From positions 124,001-188,000 of the forward strand of contig NZ_AUMD01000020.1 in the NCBI RefSeq assembly GCF_000430505.1: a DNA stretch of 64,000 nt, given 5' to 3'. This stretch comes from Eisenibacter elegans DSM 3317 (GTDB lineage Bacteria > Bacteroidota > Bacteroidia > Cytophagales > Microscillaceae). The translations under genes were made by a program, and so were the position numbers. Shown piece by piece: positions 1 through 10,288 of the stretch (within the stretch, counting starts at the first letter, position 1; each line of letters opens with the position of its first letter). The notes beneath the pieces were generated by a model. The model saw nothing but the letters and a program-made list of their open reading frames with translations. It was not told where the DNA came from and did no database searches.

Positions 1-1380
1 GTCTTAGAACACAGTGAGTGTAAGGCCCTATTTGTGGGTAAGCTCGATAGCTGGGAGCATATGAAAGAGGGTGTTCCGGCAGATGTACAGGTGATTCGCT
101 TTCCCGAATATCCTGCTTCGGCTCCAATTACGGGGGCGGGCTTTTTAGATTGGGATGAGCTCATCGCCAAGCATCCACCACAGAGCGAAGATTTTGTACC
201 CAATGTCGACGATATTTCTACGATTATTTATACCTCCGGCACTACCGGCACACCCAAGGGAGTGGTGCACACTTATTATACCCAATCGGCAGCGCTCGAT
301 ATGGCAGCCCCGCTGCTGCGCCTCAGCGGCAATGATGCCAAAGATGCGCGCTTCTTCTCATACCTCCCTCTCTGCCATATTGCCGAGCGTGCCATTGTAG
401 AGGCGGCCAGCCTGTATGTGGGCGGCACTGTCTCTTTTGCCGAGAGCTTGGATACTTTTGCCAAAAATCTAGCCGAAACCCAACCCACTCACTTCTTGGC
501 CGTTCCCCGAATCTGGACTAAGTTCCAGCTAGGAGTCTTGGCCAAAATGCCTCAAAAAAAGCTAGATACCTTCCTCAAAATCCCCATCTTATCAGGGATA
601 GTTAAGAAGAAAATCAGAAAAGCCTTGGGCTTGGGCGAAGCACGCCTGATGTTGACGGGCGCAGCCCCTATGCCTGCCACGCTCCTGACTTGGTACCAAA
701 AGCTGGGGATTAACATTCAAGAGGCCTATGGGATGACCGAAAACGCCGGCTGCTGTACGCTGATGCGCGCTGACAATATACGTGTCGGCACTATAGGACA
801 GCCCTACCCACGCGCCGAGGTGAAGATAGTACCCGAAACCGGCGAGCTGGCTATGCGTGGCGACTGGGTGATGACGGGGTATTATAAAGACCCAGAAAAA
901 ACCAAGGAAGTGCTTATCGATGGTTGGTTACATACCGGCGATATGTGTTCACAAGACCAAGATGGCTTCATTACTATCATCGGGCGCGTAAAAGATAGCT
1001 TCAAGTCGGCCAAAGGCGAGTATATCATCCCTGCCCCTATAGAGTTTGGTTTTGCCAAAAACAGCTTTGTAGAGCAAGTCTGTGTTGTGGGGCGTGGTTT
1101 GCCACAGCCTGTGGCGCTGATAGTATTGTCCGAAATAGGGCTGCAAGCCTCCCGCGATGTAGTATCGGCCAGCCTAGCGTCTACGCTCAAGGAGCTGAAT
1201 ATGGGCTTAATCAACTATGAGCGCCTCCAAAAAGTCATTATCATGAAGGAGGCTTGGTCGGTAGAAAACAACCTACTTACGCCTACGCTCAAAATCAAGC
1301 GCAATGTGGTAGAGGATGTCTACGGCGAAAAACTACAGGCTTGGTATGATATGCCTGATACCATTATTTGGGAAGCCTAA
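1..1380 (+). CDS. Long-chain acyl-CoA synthetase (AMP-forming), 5' end outside window
   Basis: The enzyme activates a fatty acid to an acyl-adenylate and then to acyl-CoA. The reading frame is open from base 1, and the first codons (VLEHSECKALF) match an internal stretch of the next gene (VLTHSQCKALF), so roughly 120 residues are missing upstream. The ANL-superfamily P-loop (TSGTTGTPKG) is near visible residue 80, followed by the AYGMTE motif, the TGDM motif and the GRVKDSFKSAKG hinge/lysine region. The C-terminus is complete. It is a paralogue of the gene 138 bp downstream. A good hairpin terminator follows, so the two are probably separate transcripts. Family is certain; chain-length preference cannot be read. 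Confidence 0.93.
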   Translation, partial: VLEHSECKALFVGKLDSWEHMKEGVPADVQVIRFPEYPASAPITGAGFLDWDELIAKHPPQSEDFVPNVDDISTIIYTSGTTGTPKGVVHTYYTQSAALDMAAPLLRLSGNDAKDARFFSYLPLCHIAERAIVEAASLYVGGTVSFAESLDTFAKNLAETQPTHFLAVPRIWTKFQLGVLAKMPQKKLDTFLKIPILSGIVKKKIRKALGLGEARLMLTGAAPMPATLLTWYQKLGINIQEAYGMTENAGCCTLMRADNIRVGTIGQPYPRAEVKIVPETGELAMRGDWVMTGYYKDPEKTKEVLIDGWLHTGDMCSQDQDGFITIIGRVKDSFKSAKGEYIIPAPIEFGFAKNSFVEQVCVVGRGLPQPVALIVLSEIGLQASRDVVSASLASTLKELNMGLINYERLQKVIIMKEAWSVENNLLTPTLKIKRNVVEDVYGEKLQAWYDMPDTIIWEA

Positions 1381-1394
1381 GCACGTACTCAAAG

Positions 1395-1427
1395 GTCATC
1401 TCCTCTATGCAGAGGGATGACTTTTTT
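1395..1427 (+). terminator. Rho-independent terminator
   Basis: GTCAT and CCTCT arms pair with AGAGG and ATGAC (one bulged T, four-base loop) and are followed by six T residues. It lies 15 bases after the stop of the first acyl-CoA synthetase. Confidence 0.8.
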
Positions 1428-1431
1428 CATG

Positions 1432-1452
1432 CCACCGGACATTTTTTTCGAC
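1432..1452. repeat. Possible end fragment of the MITE-like intergenic repeat
   Basis: GCCACCGGACATTTTTTTCG matches the left end of the dispersed repeat (GCCACTGGACATTTTTCAAA) seen complete near 43.9, 52.9 and 60.8 kb. Only the outer ~20 bases are recognisable here, so this is a solo end or a chance match. Confidence 0.4.
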
Positions 1453-1518
1453 ATATAGCCCTTGGCTTGATATCGGGCCTACTGTACATACATTCATTTA
1501 CCAAAAACTAACCCAACT

Positions 1519-3228
1519 ATGTCTACCCAACCACACTCCACCACCCACGCCCCCACCGACAACGCTCAGGTAGAAAACATTCTAGAGCTGTTTTACCGTT
1601 GGGAGCGCGAACGCGCCAATGAGGTTTTCTTGCGCCAACCCTATGGCAACACTTGGCGCAACTATACTTGGGCCGAAGTAGGCCAGCAAGCCCGCCGAAT
1701 TGCCAACGGCCTGCGGGCGCTCAACCTGCCTCCACAGTCGAATATTGGCATTATTTCTAAAAACTGTGCCCATTGGATTATCAATGATATCGCTATCGGG
1801 ATGAGCGGGCACGTATCTGTGCCCTTTTACCCGAACCTCAATGCCGAGCAGCTCAACCATGTCCTCACCCATAGTCAGTGTAAGGCGCTCTTTATCGGCA
1901 AACTAGATTTGGCCAATTGGGAGGCGATGCAAGACGGTATCCCGCAAGACGTGCTCTGCATCAGCTACCCACAATATCCCGGTAATGCTACCATCACTAA
2001 TACGGCCCATACTTGGGACAGCTGGATAGAGCAATACTCGCCTATGCGCGAAAATTATATCCCCCAAGCAGAAGATATCCTGACTATTGTCTATACTTCA
2101 GGCACCACCGGCAACCCCAAAGGAGTGATGTATACCTGGGGAGCCAATGCGCTGGGAATGCACTACACGGCAGATTTTGTACAGCTCAGTACCGAAAACC
2201 GGTATTTCTCCTACCTACCCCTCTGCCATATCGCCGAGCGCGCCGTAGTACAATGGGCCGGAATGGCCAGCGGAGGGAGCATCTCCTTTGCCGAAAGCTT
2301 AGAAACCTTCGTCCAAAATCTACAAGACACAGCGCCCACCCACTTCTTGGCTGTCCCTCGGATTTGGAAAAAGTTTCAGTCAGGCGTATTGAACAAGATG
2401 CCTCAAAAAAGGCTCAACTCCTTGCTGATGCTGCCCATTATCTCGGGGCTGGTCAAGCAGAAAATCCAAAAAGGATTAGGACTACACAAGGCCAAGGTGC
2501 TCTATTCGGGCGCAGCGCCTATCCCAGCCTCTTTGATAGACTGGTTTAAGTCTATCGGTATCATCATCCAAGAAGGGTATGCGATGAGCGAAAATATGGC
2601 CATCTGTAGTTTTAACCCCGCCAATGATGTGCGTATCGGCACTGTGGGCACAGCCCTACCCGGCGTAGAACTACGCATAGACCCCGACACGGAAGAAATC
2701 CTGATGCGCGCCCCTTGGGTAATGAAAGGTTACTACCGCGAACCCGAAATGACACGCAACACCATCGAAGACGGCTGGCTGCACACTGGCGATATGGGCA
2801 GCATTGATGCCGATGGCTACTTGCGCATCACAGGACGTGTGAAGGATATGTTCAAAACCTCCAAGGGCAAATACATCGTGCCCGTACCTATAGAAAATGA
2901 GTTTGGCAAAGATGATTTCATCGAACAAGTATGTGTAGCAGGCTTACATACCCCGCAGCCTGTGGCCTTGGTCGTGCTTTCGGAGATAGGCCAAAAAGCC
3001 GAAAAACACTTGGTAGAAAGTCGTATGAGCAACTTGCTGGAGCAAATCAACTCCTCTTTGATGGACTACCAAAAGCTCAAGCAAATCTTGATTGTAAAGG
3101 AGGCTTGGACTCCGGAAAACGGCATTTTGACCCCTACCCTCAAAATAAAACGCAATAAAATCGAAGAGCGTTATGGCCCTTGGACAGAGCAGGTCTATGA
3201 GCGCTCGGAGCGTGTAGTATGGGAATAA
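1519..3228 (+). CDS. Long-chain acyl-CoA synthetase (AMP-forming)
   Basis: A full-length 569-residue ANL-superfamily enzyme that makes acyl-CoA from free fatty acid, ATP and CoA. The N-terminal WERERANEVFLRQPY and YTWAEVGQQARRIANGL segments are typical of FACL enzymes. The P-loop YTSGTTGNPKGV is near residue 191, the SENMAIC segment takes the place of the usual YGMTE motif near residue 355, and TGDMG and GRVKDMFKTSKGKYI follow. There are no membrane segments. The start ATG at 1519 gives the expected N-terminus. Compared with the upstream paralogue, the adenine-pocket motif differs (YAMSEN against YGMTEN), which may mean different substrates; that is inference. Confidence 0.93.
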   Translation: MSTQPHSTTHAPTDNAQVENILELFYRWERERANEVFLRQPYGNTWRNYTWAEVGQQARRIANGLRALNLPPQSNIGIISKNCAHWIINDIAIGMSGHVSVPFYPNLNAEQLNHVLTHSQCKALFIGKLDLANWEAMQDGIPQDVLCISYPQYPGNATITNTAHTWDSWIEQYSPMRENYIPQAEDILTIVYTSGTTGNPKGVMYTWGANALGMHYTADFVQLSTENRYFSYLPLCHIAERAVVQWAGMASGGSISFAESLETFVQNLQDTAPTHFLAVPRIWKKFQSGVLNKMPQKRLNSLLMLPIISGLVKQKIQKGLGLHKAKVLYSGAAPIPASLIDWFKSIGIIIQEGYAMSENMAICSFNPANDVRIGTVGTALPGVELRIDPDTEEILMRAPWVMKGYYREPEMTRNTIEDGWLHTGDMGSIDADGYLRITGRVKDMFKTSKGKYIVPVPIENEFGKDDFIEQVCVAGLHTPQPVALVVLSEIGQKAEKHLVESRMSNLLEQINSSLMDYQKLKQILIVKEAWTPENGILTPTLKIKRNKIEERYGPWTEQVYERSERVVWE

Positions 3229-3256
3229 GGAGAGGCCTGTGTATTATGTCCAGAAG

Positions 3257-3284
3257 AAGAGACCTGCTGTGTGTCAGGTCTCTT
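3257..3284 (+). terminator. Hairpin terminator, weak T tract
   Basis: AAGAGACCTG pairs perfectly with CAGGTCTCTT over ten base pairs with an eight-base loop, 28 bases after the acyl-CoA synthetase stop. The downstream T tract is poor (GATTGG), so it may act as a weak terminator or an mRNA 3' stabiliser. Confidence 0.6.
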
Positions 3285-3553
3285 GATTGGTACCAAGATA
3301 GTCAACATTGACCGCTCCCGTAGCTTTTTGTATTGGGAATGGAGCGAAGGCGATGAATTTTTTACGGACGAACAATTTTTGGAACATTGACACCTCTTGT
3401 TGCGCCCTACCATCGAAAACAATTGTCAGCAACTTTTTGCCTTACACATATAGCACTGATAGTCAACAGGCAAGCCCTGATTATAACAGGACAGCTTTTG
3501 TTAGCTTATTGTTAATTATGTGGTAACAAAAGGAGATTCTAGGATAGATACTA

Positions 3554-3561
3554 TATTTTTG
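3554..3561 (+). promoter_or_regulatory. Bacteroidota -7 promoter box
   Basis: TATTTTTG fits the TAnnTTTG consensus of Bacteroidota sigma-ABfr promoters. It lies 52 bases before the ATG at 3613. No clear TTTG -33 element is seen at the usual distance, so the call rests on the -7 box and position. Confidence 0.45.
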
Positions 3562-3612
3562 CACTTTCAATAGTTGTCATTGGCCAAGCCACACAAAGCA
3601 AAGTACAGGTTT

Positions 3613-4896
3613 ATGAAAAAACAGTTTTGCCTTATTCTCCTTTCATTTGCGCTGCTCCACACCACAGGGCTATACGCACAAACCTCATTTAACTGGGGCT
3701 CCGACGAAAAACTCGCCAAAGAAAACTGGGCCTTGCTTCAAGATGCTGTTACGCTCAAAATCTTTGACGATGGCATAGCACCCCTAGAGTGGTTTTTGAA
3801 TAACCTACCCAACGCCCACCCCAACGTATACCGCAAAGGAATAGAAGTATACAGTGCCTTGGCCGAAAACACCCAAGATGCCGCCAAAGCCGCCCAATAC
3901 CAAGACAAGGCCATCGCCCTCTCCGACCAAATGGTGGAGCAGTTCCCCGACGAAAAGGCCGAGGCTCTCAACCGCAAAGGCATCAAAATGGCGCAGTTTT
4001 GGGCAAATCGACCCGAAAAATTTGAAGAGGCCTTCAAAAGCTATGAGGAGATTATCGCCCTCAATGCCAACAAGACCTACAGCACCAATGTGATTATGTA
4101 CTTCTACATACTCTGTACTATCAAAGCCTCTGCCGCTGACGAAATCACCGATGAAAAAGCCCTACAAGTGTTCGAAGTGCTTAGCAGTATTGTAGAAGCC
4201 AACCTCGAAACCACTCCGGATGACAAATACTGGCTTGCCGCCAAAGATCAAATCAACCAAATTGCGGAGCAATGTATCACGATAGACTGTGATTTTGTCA
4301 AAACACAACAACTCCCCAAATACCGCCAAAACCCTGATGACTTGGAGTTGCTCAAAAAAATCTTGCGCAATATGACCAAAGGCCGCTGCTTCTCTGACCC
4401 GCTGTTTGTGGAAATTTGCCGTACCCTAGCCCAGAAAGAGCCCTCATACAACCACTATCAGATATTGGCCACAGCCTACAAAGCCAACAGCGACAAAGAG
4501 AACTACCTCAAGTCTATCGAGAAATCTGCCGAATATGCCAATACCAACCAAGAAAAAGCGTCTATATACCTTGAGTTGGCTTCTGCCGGAATAAATATGA
4601 AGGGCAATGCGCTCAAAGCCGCTTCTTTAGACCCAAGTACTGCGGGCAAAGCCTATACCCTCATCGGCAACTTGTATATGAATAGCGGCAGCGCTTGCGC
4701 CACAGACAACCCCGTAACGTCTAAGGCTGTCTACATAGCAGCTTATAATATGTACCTCAAAGCCGGCAACAACGAGGCCGCCGCCCGTGCACAGCAATAC
4801 TTCCCCTCCAAAGAAGACATATTTATCCACGATATGGCCGGCAAGTCGGTAAGCCTGCCTTGCATTGGCGAAACCGTAACAATACCAAGCCTCTAG
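3613..4896 (+). CDS. Secreted TPR-like repeat protein
   Basis: The 427-residue product opens with a clear signal peptide (MKKQFCLILLSFALLHTTGLYAQ), so it is exported. The ATG at 3613 was chosen over an upstream TTG because the signal peptide begins there. The mature part is alpha-helical with repeated A/Y/K-rich helix pairs resembling tetratricopeptide repeats (for example PEKFEEAFKSYEEIIALNAN and KAASLDPSTAGKAYTLIGNL). Cysteines occur in pairs in the middle. Such proteins are common in Bacteroidota as periplasmic scaffolds, but no specific function can be assigned. A hairpin follows the stop. Confidence 0.75.
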   Translation: MKKQFCLILLSFALLHTTGLYAQTSFNWGSDEKLAKENWALLQDAVTLKIFDDGIAPLEWFLNNLPNAHPNVYRKGIEVYSALAENTQDAAKAAQYQDKAIALSDQMVEQFPDEKAEALNRKGIKMAQFWANRPEKFEEAFKSYEEIIALNANKTYSTNVIMYFYILCTIKASAADEITDEKALQVFEVLSSIVEANLETTPDDKYWLAAKDQINQIAEQCITIDCDFVKTQQLPKYRQNPDDLELLKKILRNMTKGRCFSDPLFVEICRTLAQKEPSYNHYQILATAYKANSDKENYLKSIEKSAEYANTNQEKASIYLELASAGINMKGNALKAASLDPSTAGKAYTLIGNLYMNSGSACATDNPVTSKAVYIAAYNMYLKAGNNEAAARAQQYFPSKEDIFIHDMAGKSVSLPCIGETVTIPSL

Positions 4897-4908
4897 GCTG
4901 CTGAGTAG

Positions 4909-4941
4909 CGCCCGACACCGACCACAGCTTGCTGTCGGGCG
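4909..4941. terminator. Hairpin between convergent genes
   Basis: CGCCCGACA pairs with TGTCGGGCG (nine base pairs, 15-base loop) between the convergent stops at 4896 and 4970. There is no T tract on either side, so Rho-independent termination is uncertain. Confidence 0.45.
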
Positions 4942-4969
4942 AACACTCCCCCACAAAAAACTGCCGTAC

Positions 4970-5521
4970 TTACCACTCCCAAACGACGATGGCCCATTCC
5001 ACCTTATCGGGCGAAGTATAGGTTTTAACTACCCGAAAGCCTATCCTATGGTGTGCTTGAAGTGAGCGGGTGTTGGCTGTGGCTATTTCTGTGATAGCAA
5101 AATCATATTGATTTCGGTAGCGCTCGCTATATGCTTCATAACAGCGGTCAAAAATACCTTGCCCCCTATATCCCTTGTCGACACAAACCTGCCCAACAAC
5201 CATATAGTTGTAGCTTGAAATCATTTTCCCCTTCCACGCTATTTCATCAAAAACCTCAAACATAGGAACCAATACAGGGATATCGGCTTTCGACTTTTGT
5301 GTCATCGCCAACACATAGCCTACTATCTTGCCATTATCCTTTGCCACAATATGCCTTTCCTCCTCATTGAGCTTTTGCAGCTGTTCGAGTGTATGGTGTA
5401 CGGTTACAAAGCCCTGTGTTGTGAGGTCTTCCGGAGTCAGGCTATTGGTTAGATTTTGGCTTTGGAGCGCAAGAATACCTTGCAAATCAGCCTTTGTGTT
5501 TGAAGTATCGAAAATAATCAT
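4970..5521 (-). CDS. GNAT family N-acetyltransferase
   Basis: A 183-residue cytosolic protein with the GNAT fold. Strand-helix segments lead into the acetyl-CoA-binding motif VDKGYRGQGIFDRCYEAY near residues 115-132, where RGQGIF is the R/Q-x-x-G-x-G/A pyrophosphate loop. ATANTRSLQAHHRIGF is the typical motif B that follows. GNAT enzymes transfer acetyl from acetyl-CoA to an amine; the acceptor here is unknown. ATG at 5521 starts the domain properly. It is a single-gene unit, convergent with the TPR gene. Confidence 0.88.
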   Translation of the reverse strand: MIIFDTSNTKADLQGILALQSQNLTNSLTPEDLTTQGFVTVHHTLEQLQKLNEEERHIVAKDNGKIVGYVLAMTQKSKADIPVLVPMFEVFDEIAWKGKMISSYNYMVVGQVCVDKGYRGQGIFDRCYEAYSERYRNQYDFAITEIATANTRSLQAHHRIGFRVVKTYTSPDKVEWAIVVWEW

Positions 5522-5893
5522 CGCATCAGGGGGTTGAGTATATCAGTGCCTTAGGACAAATGTTTACGCCGCCGAACATTTTCAGAAAAATTACCCCGAG
5601 GCTGTAGCTACGGGGTAACAAAGAGGGCATCTTAAGACAAAAATACGGTTTTTGTAGCATTGGTCTACAGGCTGAGCCGTAGAATTTCAGAGGTATTAAG
5701 TAGCTCGTTGTTTTTCATTTAATGCCAGTACCCAGTTCCACATTAGCCACTGTGTAATATTTCCAATTGGCGCTCTGTGTGCATAGGTTCTTTTTTTCAC
5801 CGAAAATATCGCTATCTTTATAGGTTTGTAAATCTGTCTTTATAGCGGCTTTTTATTAACTAATTAACAAATACTTTTACAATATCAAAATAT
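5522..5893. other. Intergenic stretch, one hairpin
   Basis: This 372-bp AT-rich gap between two minus-strand genes contains a terminator-like hairpin at 5591-5618. I see no gene of recognisable type in it. Confidence 0.4.
5586..5618 (-). terminator. Minus-strand hairpin terminator
   Basis: Read on the minus strand, TTACCCCG and CGGGGTAA form an eight-base-pair stem followed by TTTTT. It lies about 275 bp downstream of the hybrid kinase stop and 65 bp upstream of the GNAT gene, and would insulate the two. Confidence 0.5.
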
Positions 5894-8800
5894 TTAGTTC
5901 ATTTTTCGAATCGTTAACACTGTTTGTTTTATTTGTCTCAAGTAGCGCTCAACCTCGGCCTCAAGTGTTGCCAGAGGGGTATTGGCATCTATCTGACTTT
6001 CAATAGCTTCACTCTGCTCATAAAGCGGCTTTATTTGGAGATTAAGGGCTGTTCCTCTTGCCTTGTGCAGGGCAGCTTTGAGCATTTTGGGGTCTTGCTT
6101 CTTAAGACTTTCTTCTATGCGTTGTGTTGCTTGTACAAACACCTGTTCGGCCAGAGCGAGTAGTTTGGCTCTCAGGTCAGGCCTTTCTCCTACCAACCGA
6201 GTCAGTAGGGCTTCATCAGGGCCTAAAGTTGGGCTGTCGTTCTCGTCAGAAGCATCTTTCAACACAGATAAGTATCGCTCTACAACCGCTATCAGGGCTT
6301 TCTGGGAAATAGGTTTGGGCAAAAACTCATTTACTCCGGCTTCTTGGGCGCGGCTGCGCTCACCACTGGCTACTCCCGCCGTAAGGGCAATGATGGGTAT
6401 ATGCGCTCCACCGGGTTGTTGGCGGATATATTGGGTAAGGTCATAGCCATTCATCTCCGGCATTTGCAAGTCGGTGATGATGATTTGGGGGCGATATTGT
6501 TCAAATTGTGCCACGGCCTCCTGTCCGTGAACGGCTTGTAATAGGGTAATTTTGGGAAAGGCATCCTGTAAGTAAGTACTGGTCAGGAGCATATTGACAG
6601 GATTGTCTTCGACCAATAAAATCCGTGCCTGCGCTTGTAGCATGGGGTTCAGCTCTTGTGTGGGTATCGAAACCATACTGTGGGGAGCCTTTAGCGCCCG
6701 GATGTGTGCCCAAAGAACACTGGGAACGACCGGCTTCTGAAGACAAATCACCTGCTGCGGCCAATCAGCTTCAGCATATTGCGCAGCGGTGTCATCCATC
6801 AAAATCAGCTTTTGGTGCAGTATCGGAGCGTCAATGATTTGATACAGTTTTTGCAATACCTCTAGCCCATTCATATAAGGCATCCGGTAGTCAAGCAAGA
6901 TAAGGTCATAGTTGTCGGGCTGTTGTGAGATTTGCGCCAGCGCCTCCAAGCCATTAGCGGCTAGGCTTACCTCTGCCTTCCACTGTGTCAGCATTTGGGT
7001 CAATATTTGGCGTTGGCGTACATTATCATCAATGACCATTACTCTTTGTGGTATTTCTGGAGGCGGCAAGGGCAATGCCTGTGCGATGGCGGGCAGACTC
7101 AGGGTAAACCAAAAGGTGCTCCCTTGGCCTAGGCTGCTATCAAGTTCGAGGTGGCTGCCCATCAGCGCCAGCAAGCGGTTGGAGATGGTAAGGCCCAAGC
7201 CTGTGCCCCCAAAACGCCTAGTGGTAGAGGCATCTGCTTGCGAAAAGGCTTCGAAGATCCGTTGGCGGTTTTCGGGGGCAATCCCGATGCCGGTGTCTTC
7301 TACAGCAAAGCGAAGGCTTACCTGACGATTTTGTTGTGTGATGAGCCTAAGTTGTAGACAGACCTCGCCTGCTTCTGTAAACTTAACGGCATTGCTGAGC
7401 AAATTGACCAATATTTGGCGCAGCCGCACCTCATCCGCCAAGACACGCTCAGGCAAGGCCGCATCAAGGTCTATGAGTAGCTCCAAATGCTTTTGTTGAG
7501 CCTGATATTTGACCATATCTACCGCTTGTTTGCAAATCATTTCGAGCGATACAGGCTCTGGGTTTAGCTCTAGCCGACCGGCTTCTATTTTAGAGAAATC
7601 GAGGATGTCATTGATTAAATCTAGGAGCAATTCGCCCGACTGATGTACGATATTGAGATGTTGTTGTTGGGTAGGGTTGATGGGCGCTTTGAGCAGCAAG
7701 TCTGTAAAGCCAATGATACCGTTAAGCGGAGTGCGTATTTCGTGGCTCATATTGGCCAAAAAGAGAGATTTGGCCTCGTTGGCGGCCTCTGCTTGGTCTT
7801 TGGCCACCTGTAGTTCTTTCAAGATATGTTGGCGCTCGTTGTGTTGGCGTTTGGCGTGGATGAGCTGCCCCACAGTAGCAAAAAAAGGCTGCAACTGTTG
7901 GATTAGGGTTTCGTGATAGCCTTCGGGGCAGTTGGCCACACCGGCCAGGCCTATCAGTTGGCCATTGATTACAAACGGAATACCCATAAAAGCCTCCAAG
8001 GAAGGATGCCCGGGCGGGATTCCCGCACTGGCCGGATGAATAGCCGGGTTATTGGCTATGAGCGGTTTCTGGGTTTTGATGACCTCCCCAAAGAGTGTAT
8101 CCAGATTCCTAAACTCCATCCCTCCTGCTGCAAAAGATTCGTAGAGGGCCTGACTGTCTTCGTCCCAGGCGATGTTGCTGATGGCAAAGGTTTTGAGGTA
8201 CGGCTGGTTGTGTTCGTCCTTCAGTATCTCTCCAATAAAGCCATAGGCCGAATACGTCAAGCTGATCAGATGTTGTAAGACCATCTCAAAAGCCTGATGG
8301 GTGTCTAGCTTGGCGATAAAACTCCCCTGCATTTCGTTGATGCTTTCGAGGAGGTGCGCCTGCGCCTTGAGTGCTTGCTCGGCACGCTTGCGCTCGTCTA
8401 TGTCCTGAAGCAGACCATAGATTCGCTGCGGTTTGTGATGTTCAAATACAGGAATACCGATAACCCGCACCCAATACCCTTTGCCTTTGGCCGTAATGAT
8501 CTGTAGCTCCTCGTCGAAAGGGACTCCGTGTGTCAGTGCTTGGTTGAAGACACGGGTAATGGTATCGCGGCTGTAGCCTTCTTTATAGAAAAACAACCCA
8601 CTCTCTACATCGCCTTCGTAGTCTTGGGATACCTCGAATATTTCTTTGGTTACCTTGCTCCAGGTGGTCTTGAATGTATGGAGGTCAAGCTCCCAAGTAC
8701 CGATACGCCCGGCTTCATTGACTTGCTCCAACAAGGTGTAGGCTTTCTGTAGCTCTTGCTCTTTTTGGATACGTTTGCTGATATCGTAGCCCACACAAAG

Positions 8801-9988
8801 TATCTCGGTAGTCTGTCCGCTAGCGCTGAGCAGCCCTGTCAGCTCCCACTCTGTCGTACGTAGCCCTTTGGTGGTCTGGTGTGTGAGTATCAGCCGGTGA
8901 GCTTGTTGAGGCTCGGCCAGACATTTCAGGACAATATCTTGTAGCTGTTCGACTTCTTCGGCCTTGTATACCCCCAAGCTGAAGGGCTTGGCGATAATCT
9001 CCTTGCGGCTATAGCCGTGCTCTTGGAGGTAATAGTTGTTGACATAATTGTATTGTCCCTGTTCATTGATTTTGAGTATATAGATAGACTGGTTGGCTAA
9101 GATTGCGTTGAGCTCGGCCAGTTCTTCTAAACGAGAGCGGGTCTGGGCTACTTGTTCGCTAATATCGCGATTGCTGCCCCTCAGTCCCCAAAACCGACCC
9201 GAAGCATCATAAACTGCCTTACAAACAAGCGAAAGATAGTGTATCTGACCGTTGCTGTCGTATAGTGCATATTCTAAATCGGCTATTTGCACGGATTTTT
9301 GCTGCAAGTAAGCTTCTACGTTAGCCCTCAACTCATAGCGGTCTGCTTCGGCTACAAGCTCCCAAAACAGCTCTGGATGATCGTAGAACACCTTGGGGTC
9401 ATAGCCCGTAATGCGCTCACAAGCTGGAGAGACATAGTAGTAGTGCCCATCGGGGGCAAGCCAAAATTCCCAATGATAGGTAAAATCGGCAATAATGCGG
9501 TGTTGTTCTCGCTGGCGGTGTTGTTCGATTTGCTCCATCGCCTCCTCGGCCAATAAGCGTAGGGCTTGCTGTTGTGAGGGCAGCAACTTCTTAGGCACTT
9601 GATCGGCCACACAAATAGAGCCCAGACGATAGCCTTGGGCATCTATCAGGGGGTATCCCGCATAAAAACGTATCGGATGCTGGGCATCTGTAACAGAGGG
9701 TTTGTCTTTGACGCGTTCGTCGAGCCGCGTGTCCGGTATTTCCAATAAACCCTCCCCTTGGATGGTATACTGACAGAAAGAATGTTCGCGGGGCGTTTCC
9801 TGCTCTTCAATACCTATTTTGGATTTGAACCATTGCCTGTCTGTATCTATCAAAGTAATAAAGGCCATCGGTGTTTGGCAGATGTTCGCCGCCAGCTGGG
9901 TCAGCCTATCAAAACACGCTTCAGGAGGAGTATCAAGGATATGGTACGAAGCCAAGGCATCGAGCCGTGCTTGTTCTGTTCGCCTCAT
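5894..9988 (-). CDS. Hybrid sensor histidine kinase, GAF-PAS-PAS-PAS-GAF-HisKA-HATPase-REC-REC-Hpt
   Basis: A 1,364-residue phosphorelay protein with no transmembrane segment, so probably cytosolic. The ATG at 9988 ([20 protein letters not shown]) gives the canonical GAF start; an upstream in-frame TTG at 10096 is unlikely. The order is GAF (about 15-150), three PAS domains (about 165-530), a second GAF (about 545-700) and HisKA with HEIRTPLNG near 746. The ATPase (GTGLGLTI) follows, then REC domains near 982 (VIDDN, LLDYRMP) and 1122 (LLVEDN, ITDLQMP), and an Hpt with HKARG near 1307. All phosphoacceptors are present, so a full His-Asp-Asp-His relay is possible. No cognate output gene is adjacent; the signal is unknown. 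Confidence 0.95.
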   Translation of the reverse strand: MRRTEQARLDALASYHILDTPPEACFDRLTQLAANICQTPMAFITLIDTDRQWFKSKIGIEEQETPREHSFCQYTIQGEGLLEIPDTRLDERVKDKPSVTDAQHPIRFYAGYPLIDAQGYRLGSICVADQVPKKLLPSQQQALRLLAEEAMEQIEQHRQREQHRIIADFTYHWEFWLAPDGHYYYVSPACERITGYDPKVFYDHPELFWELVAEADRYELRANVEAYLQQKSVQIADLEYALYDSNGQIHYLSLVCKAVYDASGRFWGLRGSNRDISEQVAQTRSRLEELAELNAILANQSIYILKINEQGQYNYVNNYYLQEHGYSRKEIIAKPFSLGVYKAEEVEQLQDIVLKCLAEPQQAHRLILTHQTTKGLRTTEWELTGLLSASGQTTEILCVGYDISKRIQKEQELQKAYTLLEQVNEAGRIGTWELDLHTFKTTWSKVTKEIFEVSQDYEGDVESGLFFYKEGYSRDTITRVFNQALTHGVPFDEELQIITAKGKGYWVRVIGIPVFEHHKPQRIYGLLQDIDERKRAEQALKAQAHLLESINEMQGSFIAKLDTHQAFEMVLQHLISLTYSAYGFIGEILKDEHNQPYLKTFAISNIAWDEDSQALYESFAAGGMEFRNLDTLFGEVIKTQKPLIANNPAIHPASAGIPPGHPSLEAFMGIPFVINGQLIGLAGVANCPEGYHETLIQQLQPFFATVGQLIHAKRQHNERQHILKELQVAKDQAEAANEAKSLFLANMSHEIRTPLNGIIGFTDLLLKAPINPTQQQHLNIVHQSGELLLDLINDILDFSKIEAGRLELNPEPVSLEMICKQAVDMVKYQAQQKHLELLIDLDAALPERVLADEVRLRQILVNLLSNAVKFTEAGEVCLQLRLITQQNRQVSLRFAVEDTGIGIAPENRQRIFEAFSQADASTTRRFGGTGLGLTISNRLLALMGSHLELDSSLGQGSTFWFTLSLPAIAQALPLPPPEIPQRVMVIDDNVRQRQILTQMLTQWKAEVSLAANGLEALAQISQQPDNYDLILLDYRMPYMNGLEVLQKLYQIIDAPILHQKLILMDDTAAQYAEADWPQQVICLQKPVVPSVLWAHIRALKAPHSMVSIPTQELNPMLQAQARILLVEDNPVNMLLTSTYLQDAFPKITLLQAVHGQEAVAQFEQYRPQIIITDLQMPEMNGYDLTQYIRQQPGGAHIPIIALTAGVASGERSRAQEAGVNEFLPKPISQKALIAVVERYLSVLKDASDENDSPTLGPDEALLTRLVGERPDLRAKLLALAEQVFVQATQRIEESLKKQDPKMLKAALHKARGTALNLQIKPLYEQSEAIESQIDANTPLATLEAEVERYLRQIKQTVLTIRKMN

Positions 9989-10275
9989 CAGATTGTTTGT
10001 TATTATGTTATGCTCGCTTATCAGGCATTGTAATACCGTACACCAATCCTGATAAATATGCTCAATATAAGCATTTTTACGCAGAAATACCAACAAGGTT
10101 AGTCCGGCTTGGTGGGGATACTAAGCGTTGTCTGCCACCCTGAGGCGCTGCAAAAACCGCCAAACAACGGATGTTGACAGTTGCCTGTGAAGACACAGGC
10201 GCGGAAAAGCACGAGAATCTTGCGGCGAAGTCTTGTCAAAATATCACAGTTGCGTGTTTTTACGCCTGTGCTTAG

Positions 10276-10283
10276 TATTTTTG
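10276..10283 (+). promoter_or_regulatory. Bacteroidota -7 box, near-leaderless
   Basis: TATTTTTG fits TAnnTTTG, with TTG at 10250-10252 as a possible -33 element 23 bases upstream. It ends five bases before the ATG at 10289, so the transcript would have almost no leader. Confidence 0.5.
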
Positions 10284-10288
10284 CAAGC

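Larger units (their letters stand above)
3229..3612. other. Intergenic stretch with terminator and promoter
   Basis: This 384-bp gap holds the terminator hairpin of the acyl-CoA synthetase near 3257-3284 and a Bacteroidota-type promoter box near 3554. I see no coding signal between them. Confidence 0.5.
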
